Shown one piece after another: positions 58,150-64,000 of a stretch of DNA of 64,000 bases (positions are counted from its first letter, which is position 1; each line of letters begins with the position of its first letter). The position numbers and the translations under genes were made by a program. A model generated the notes under the pieces. The model did not search any database, had not been told where the DNA came from, and saw nothing but the letters and a program-made list of their open reading frames with translations. Location of the stretch: NCBI GenBank assembly GCA_012931725.1, contig CM022945.1, forward strand, positions 153,798,766 to 153,862,765, written 5' to 3'. The stretch comes from Litsea cubeba (taxonomy: Eukaryota; Streptophyta; Magnoliopsida; Laurales; Lauraceae).

Positions 58150-58455
58150 TAATACAACAACTTGCACTTTTAGCCACGTTTTTTAGGCCACGTTTTCTAA
58201 TTTCGTCGGCAAAAGTTATTCTTTTATCGACGTTTTTTAAATTTCGTTGCTAAAATTACCTTTTTACCGACGTTTACAATTTCGTCGGTAAAAATGTACT
58301 TTTACCAACATTTTTTAATTAAACGTCGGTAAAAGTTAGAATTTTACCGACGTTTTTGAGGAAATCGTCGGCAAAAGTTTATTCAAATATATTGTTAATT
58401 TAAAAAAATTATCTATTTACCGACGAAAATTAAAACGTCGGTAAAATATTAATTT
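58150..58455 (+). mobile_element. Second, direct copy of the same CACTA-type end
   Basis: AATACAACAACTTGCACTTTTAGCCACG repeats the terminus at 56687 in the same orientation with a few changes (split here: AATACAACAAC, then TTGCACTTTTAGCCACG), followed by five or six further CCGACG/CGTCGG hairpins up to about 58450. It indicates a tandem or nested insertion. Confidence 0.55.
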
Positions 58456-58712
58456 CATGAATGCCGATTCCAACTCGATGGTAGGGCTTGACGTTTTCCC
58501 CCTAATCTGGGAGAGTTTTGAGTAGGCGAATGGAGAATCGATGTGCCTGTTTCTATGTGGTTGTGTTGTCTATTTCGAAGATTAGTAGCATATTGGTTGT
58601 TTGTTTATTTCGTTATGATTCTGTTCATTTTTTGTTGTTTTATGGTTGTTTGGTGAAGTGTTGAAGGCAGGGTCTGCAACTCTGCATCATCTCTTATAAA
58701 ATTTGTTGTCAG
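58456..58712 (+). other. T-rich, intron-like sequence
   Basis: T-rich DNA ending TTGTTGTCAG at 58712, a plausible splice acceptor for the exon-like segment that follows. Confidence 0.35.
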
Positions 58713-58885
58713 GTGACTGGGGTGCTTTGAGATTGTTCGATAGTGAAGATCCCTTGTTGTTCACCCATCTGGGGTGGGACGCACATACGATTGGTGTCAT
58801 TGATGCTGCCCGAACGGGAAAATGGGGGGTCAACAAATTGCAGAATGCATATCTGAATAACAAGTATGAATTACGAGATGCATAG
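58713..58885 (+). pseudogene. Exon-like gene fragment, unidentified protein
   Basis: After the acceptor, 57 codons read GDWGALRLFDSEDPLL...GVIDAARTGKWGVNK...NNKYELRDA, then TAG, then a further plausible stretch (LKEIDALKYKSTIYNWLK), so the TAG may be a mutated CAG. Composition looks like a real globular protein, unlike the surrounding repeats. I do not recognise the family. It may be a host gene piece captured by the CACTA element, or an old host exon. Confidence 0.35.
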
Positions 58886-58944
58886 CTGAAAGAAATCGAT
58901 GCCCTTAAATATAAATCAACCATTTATAATTGGTTGAAAATTTT

Positions 58945-59075
58945 AAACCGGTCTGGACCGGTTTAAGTGGTCCAACCGGACCGTTTGGACTGGACCAGAC
59001 CGGATAGGACCACGTTCAAGTGGTCTGGTCCGGTCCTTCATTTTCAGCCGGACCGGAAATCCGATGCTTCCGGGA
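58945..59075. repeat. CCGGTC/GACCGG motif cluster
   Basis: About ten copies of ACCGGT, GGACCGG or GGTCCGG in 130 bases, some as inverted pairs. Similar motif-rich pieces occur in hAT-type MITEs, but no terminal repeats or target copies could be fixed. Confidence 0.45.
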
Positions 59076-59404
59076 ACCCACGGTGGGCCGTTTGTTTGAA
59101 GAATTCGAAACCTCATTATGGATGAAGTACCGGGTTGAGATGTGCAAATGCCATGTCGATTAATGATGAATCCAAGAACATAGTAACCAAGCGAATCTAC
59201 AAGAAAATATAAGCAGGTAACTTCAGAAGATGGCATCATCGATCTCTTCGGTTTTAGGTGGATGCCTCCCATGTCATGCAGTTTATTTGTCAAAAGCGGA
59301 AAGTGGCAGTGGCTACATTGACCCAACTTAGGCAACCCTAATTCTTTTTTTGTTGTTTTTTATAATTATAAGTTCCTGTGTGATAATCGAAACCGTTGTT
59401 TTTT
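59076..59404. other. Noncoding DNA before the gap
   Basis: Mixed-composition sequence with no supported gene. A short frame from about 59230 (ATGGCATCATCGATCTC) has no recognised domain. Confidence 0.3.
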
Positions 59405-59504
59405 NNNNNNNNNNNNNNNNNNNNNNNNNNNNNNNNNNNNNNNNNNNNNNNNNNNNNNNNNNNNNNNNNNNNNNNNNNNNNNNNNNNNNNNNNNNNNNNN
59501 NNNN
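59405..59504. other. Assembly gap (100 N)
   Basis: Exactly 100 N, a conventional placeholder for unknown length. The join between the CACTA region and element 3 is therefore not established. Confidence 0.99.
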
Positions 59505-62500
59505 ATAGACTTGGGAACGCCAGTAACCCACGTCCTGTATTCATAAGCAAGAATATAAAGGATGAAGAGTTACCCGAGTATATCGCCTTTCTTCATGAGT
59601 TCGTTGATTGCTTTGCATGGTCTTACGCTGAAATGCCAGGCTTAGACCCCAAAATAGCGGTTCACAAACTCAATCTTCAAGAAGACATCAAGCCTGTCAA
59701 ACAAAGCCAAAGAAGATTCCGTCTAGATGTGATGGATAAAATTGAACAAGAAGTTCAAAAACTCAAAAGCGTCGGCTTCATCCGTGAGGAACAACATCCT
59801 GAATGGTTGGCCAAAATTATCCCCGTGACAAAGAAAAACGGGCAGATCAGGGTCTGTATTGACTATAGAGACCTGAACGGCGCATGCCCTAAAGATGAAT
59901 TTCCGCTCCCCATACCAGAGGTAATGATCGATAATACCTGTGGATTCGAGCGAATGACATTCATGGATGGTTTCTCTGGCTACAATCAGATAAAGATGCA
60001 TCCTGAAGATGAAAAACATACATCTTTTCGGACCCCATTTGGCGTGTATTGCTACACTGTCATGCCATTTGGTCTGAAAAATGCTGGGTGACACATATCA
60101 GAGGGCTATGATGAAAATATTCCAAGATATGCAGCACAAGACGGTTGAATGTTACGTTGATGACCTCGCCGTCAAGAGCAAAAGAAAAGAAGATCATCTC
60201 GAAAACCTTCGAGAAGTCTTCCTCCGGCTTCGCAAACACAAACTGCGAATGAATCCTTTGAAATGCTTCTTCGGCATCTCGTCGGGTAAGTTCCTCGGAT
60301 TCTTAGTTTGGAAAGCTGGAATAGAGCTTGACCCCATAAAAGTCAAAGCCATTCTAGAAATGCCCTCTCCAAGAACCTTGAGAGAACTCAAAGGGCTTCA
60401 AGGGAGATTGGCCTACATCAGACGGTTCATCTCCAATCTTTCGGGGAAATGCCGTCCATTCTCCTGGTTGATGAAAAAAGGTGTAAACTTTGTCTGGGAT
60501 GCTGACTGTGAAGCTGCTTTCCAAGACATCAAGTCATACCTGACAAAACCTCCAGTGTTAGCTGCTCCTACCACAGGAAAACCATTTATCTTGTACACAA
60601 GAGCCCTTGATCACTCTTTGGGAGCTCTGCTTGCTTAAGAAAATGATCAAAGAAAAGAAGCTGCTCTATATTACCTCAGCCGCATGCCAGTAGGTGCAGA
60701 GCATCGCTACTCTCCAGTCGAAAAAGAATGCCTTGCAGTGATGTTCGCCGTACAAAAGCTGCGTCACTACTTGCTTTCTAACACAGTATACCTGGTCTCG
60801 AGGGTCAACCTCTTGAAGGTCCTTGTCACAAAGGCAGGTTCTCTCAACGCTCGACTGGCAAAATGGCAAGCTCTAGCGGACTTCCTCGCAGAGCATCCAT
60901 TGCCTAAAGATTCTCCACTCAGAGATGATCTCCCAGACGAACCAGTCTACAATGTGGAGACTTTCTCATAAAGTGCCTCCTGGGACATGTACTTTGACGG
61001 TGCAACCAGGACGAATGAAAAAAGACAGCTGATCTCGGGAGTTGGCATCCTCTTTGTTTGCCCCGACAAATACATGATTCCACACGCTTTCTCGCTACTG
61101 GAACCATGCACAAACAATGCAGCTGAATATCAAGCTCTGATCTTAGGATTGGAACTCGCCATCGAATCCGGTATCACCATGCTGGAAGTCTTTGGAGACT
61201 CTCAACTGATCGTCAACCAGATGAATCAGAAATTTGAAGTCAAGAAGCCAGATTTGCTGCCTTACTACAACAAAGCACAATCACTTCTGCAAAAGTTTGA
61301 CATCTGTCACATCGCCCACATTCGTAGAGGTGAAAACATACGTGCAGATGCCCTAGCTGGACTTGCCGCATCCATGGCAATTCAGGAAGGGGAAAACATG
61401 CAAATCACAGTGTGCGAAAGAAGAATCCTTCCTCCTCTTAACACACACCAAGCTGTTGCTGAATGCCACCAAGTGGTTGGAAGTAGGATTTCAATCCTTC
61501 AAACTTCAATCGGCGACTGGAGGGATCCGTTCATTGATTACATTATGTTCGGAATCCTACCTGAAGATCCAAAAGAACAGGTAAGCACCCAAAGGCGAAC
61601 CCCAAGCTTTCATTTGGATATTCCTTCAAAAATCCTTTACAGGAAATCCTTCAACGGAGTACTTCTACGCTGCTTGTCACAACAAGAGGCTGAAGAAACA
61701 CTCAAAGAAGTTCATGCTGGTCTTTGCGGAGCTCATCAGGCTGGTCCCAAACTCTATGATCAGATAAAAAGGTTAGGACATCACTGGCCTACCATGGTAG
61801 CCGACGCAATGCAATTTGCTAAGCGCTGCCAACAATGCCAAGTTCATGGAGATTACATTCACATGCCTCCAGAATGGCTGCATCCTACAGCAATTTCATG
61901 GCCTTTCGAAGCCTTGGGTATGGACATCATAGGTCCTATTTCTCTCCCTTCGAGCAAAGGTCATCGCTTCATCTTCGCCGCTACGGATTATTTCTCCAAG
62001 TGGTCAGAAGCATTTGCGTTCAACGAAATGAAGACCTCATCAGTCCTTCGGTTCCTGCGCACCAACATCATTTGTCGTTTCGGCATACCCAAAAGATTCG
62101 TCCATGATAACGAACCACAATTCCGGGATCATCGATTCTATAGGTTCTGCGACAAATACAAAATCCAAAGCTGTCCTTCGACTCCGTACAATCCGACAGC
62201 AAACGGGTTAGCAGAAGCTTTCAACAAGACACTCTGCAAAATCCTCAAGAAAAATGGTCTCTAGTCACAAAAGAGACTGGAGCGATAAAATGTCTGAAGC
62301 TTTGTGGGCCTATCGAACCACCGTTCGAGGTCCAACCCATAGCACACCATTCTCCTTGGTCTATGGATGCGAAGCTATCGTGCCCTTGGAAGTACAAATT
62401 TCTTCCTTGAGGGTATCCTTGCAAAATGACATGACTCAAGAAAGCAATGTCAAATTGCGATTCCATGAGCTGGACAATCTCGATGAGAGACGGCTCGAAG

Positions 62501-62775
62501 CTCAAGAAAGCATTGAACTTTACCAAGCACGCATGGCAGGATCTTTCGATAAAAAGGTCAGGCAATGCGCCTACAAAAAGGGTGACTTGGTTCTTGCGGT
62601 AAAAAGACCAATGGTCTTCGCTCACAAGTCCAAAGGCAAATTTGAGCCAAAATGGGAGGGACCCTACGTCATCCACAAGGTTTTCTCCAATGGTGCATAT
62701 GCACTCCTAAACATGGAAGGCGACAAATGTATGCTGCCCATCAACGGCAAGTTCTTAAAGCGGTACTACCCTTAA
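59505..62775 (+). pseudogene. pol of element 3: RT, RNase H, aRNase H, integrase (broken)
   Basis: RT with MDGFSGYNQIKM and YVDD (60153-60164). Then RNase H, archaeal-type RNase H (MYFDGATR, 60987), and integrase with HAGLCGAHQAG, GMDIIGP, VHDNEPQF and NGLAEAF, and C-terminus KFLKRYYP, stop 62773-62775. Lesions are only two one-base gains (about 60087 and about 62250) and two CAA-to-TAA stops (60636 and 60969). A 57-nt in-frame loss near 60866 removes 19 residues between the two RNase H domains, including the codon that is a stop in elements 1 and 2. This is the least damaged pol of the family here. Confidence 0.9.
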
Positions 62776-63109
62776 AGACTTACCCAACTGGGTAAGAGCA
62801 ATGCCTGTACGGCCAAAACCGGTTTCCAGGTACACGCTCGTTAAACCCACCCTTTTTTAGAATTTTCATGTCAAATGTTGAAATTTCTAGAAATTTAAAC
62901 AATGCTTACTTCCATCGTTTCATTGTTCAAAAAACCCAAGTTTAGGAACCTTTCCCTAACTTGACCAAAATTTTCAACCCTTGAACCCAAAATTCATGGT
63001 TTGAAACAAAATCCGGATTCAGGGATTTCTACCCTAGTCCGCCCTGCCTTTTACCGCCAAAATGGTTTTAGGTCAAAGCTTATGACCCTCGTGTCTTTAA
63101 ACAAAAAAA
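62776..63109 (+). other. Post-pol spacer of element 3
   Basis: Co-linear with 35231-35579. Noncoding. Confidence 0.5.
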
Positions 63110-63945
63110 AATGGTTTTTCAAAAAACCGCGAGGAAGCGACGCTTAGTCGATACTCGCACAAATCGGAAGCATATGAACCATGTTCGACACTTCCAAAAT
63201 CGCAGGGAAGCGACATTTCGTCAATACTTGCAAAATCCAAAACCGTGGAAATGCAACATTTCAGTTGATATCCACAACCGAAATTTCAAAGGTTCGAAAA
63301 AATCTAAAAAAACCATGGAGACGCAACATTTCAGTTGATATCCATAACCCAAAGGTTCGAGAAAACCACAAATTTCAAAAATCATGGGGAAACGACATCA
63401 AGTTAGTACCCGCAAAACCAAAATTTTTGAAAAGCAAGGATGCGACATTCCATCGATACTTGCACCCAAATCCGCGAGGATGCGACATTCCATCGATACT
63501 GGCAACCGAATGAGCAAGGAGGCGACATTCCATCGATACTTGCAAGAACATTCAGCAGGGAGGCGACTTTTGGTCAATACTTGCATTTTTGAAAACCAAA
63601 CAGGCTATAGATGCCACCAAACCAAAACGGCTATAAATGCCACCAAAACAGGCTATAAATGCCACAAACCGGCTATCAATGCCACCAAAACAAAACCGGC
63701 TATCAATGCCACAAACAAAAAATTGGCTTTCAAAAACCCCGGCTATCAATGCCACAAACCAAAAACCGGCTATCAATGCCACAAATTCGGCTATCAATGC
63801 CACCAAAACTGGCTATAGACGCCACAAAAGAAAAACTCGGCTATCAATGCCACACAAAAAAAAGCTGGCTCTCATACCAAAATTGGCTTCCATGCCACAA
63901 GCAAAAATCCGGCTTCCATGCCAAAACAATCATTTGACAAAAGAT
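63110..63945 (+). repeat. Post-pol tandem repeats of element 3
   Basis: Two 75-bp units (about 63240-63360), three 45-bp units with GACATTCCATCGATACT (about 63440-63560), then about 14 short GGCTATCAATGCCAC-type units (63600-63900). Confidence 0.85.
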
Positions 63946-64000
63946 TTTCACAAAATGACAAGCTTTTGATCAAATCCCATTTAGCAATTACTTTTATCAC

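Larger units (their letters stand above)
59505..63999 (+). mobile_element. Ogre-like element 3, 5' part missing in gap, runs off window
   Basis: Starts within pol just upstream of RT and continues through integrase, post-pol spacer and tandem repeats to the window end. Same family as elements 0-2. Its antisense gene, PPT and 3' LTR should lie to the right of the window. Confidence 0.92.

Noticed and set aside
59328..59550. Frames spanning the N gap
   Set aside because: They include 34 unknown residues; no inference across the gap is justified.
1..63999. tRNA, rRNA or organelle-derived DNA
   Set aside because: Scanned by eye for tRNA arm motifs (GGTTCGAATCC-type) and plastid genes; none convincing. 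A dedicated scan was not possible.

Overview
This is nuclear DNA of a flowering plant, probably a eudicot. It is a deep nest of transposable elements with almost no functional host genes. The evidence is plant-type Ty1/copia and Ty3/gypsy Tat/Ogre retrotransposons, CACTA and hAT DNA transposons, a FAR1-family gene, GT-AG introns, plant TATA boxes (CTATAAATA) and long A/T-rich spacers. One 100-base assembly gap lies at 59405-59504. The species cannot be named from the sequence alone.

Layout. (a) 1-5507: a Ty1/copia element, 5' end outside the window, with an uninterrupted gag-pol frame (2-4078), four polypurine-tract-like motifs and a 3' LTR (4367-5507). It is inserted in the C-terminal coding end of a FAR1/FHY3-like gene (minus strand, 5508-7277). 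(b) 7278-9745: upstream region of the FAR1-like gene, with a GA-rich tract, then A/T-rich DNA. (c) 9754-13817: a small hAT-like element (8-bp near-identical target duplication) split by a 3.5-kb solo LTR (10246-13731, perfect ATAAT duplication). (d) 13906-53766: three nested members of one Tat/Ogre-type Ty3/gypsy family. Element 0 (13906-18971) is a deletion derivative. Element 1 (18972-21494 plus 45129-53766) landed in element 0. Element 2 (21495-45123, 23.6 kb, both LTRs, GAACC target duplication) landed in the 5' LTR of element 1. (e) 53767-59404: CACTA-type ends built of palindrome arrays, the LTR/PBS/gag start of a second Tat-like family, and gene-like fragments. (f) 59505-63999: pol and 3' untranslated repeats of a fourth copy (element 3) of the Ogre-like family.

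How it works together. The Ogre-like element has this order: LTR, PBS, tandem-repeat leader, gag, protease, a G-patch-like segment, RT, RNase H, a second (archaeal-type) RNase H, integrase, tandem-repeat 3' region, then a long ANTISENSE gene, PPT and LTR. The antisense gene (minus strand, about 41460 to 36780) resembles plant-mobile-domain (PMD) proteins, has its own upstream TATA box and is split by introns whose GT-AG sites are kept at the same places in two copies. Introns on this strand are not spliceable from the sense genomic RNA, so they survive retrotransposition. This is the most interesting system in the window. All Ogre-like copies are now disabled, largely by C-to-T/G-to-A nonsense changes and single-base indels; the copia gag-pol frame is the only long intact coding sequence.
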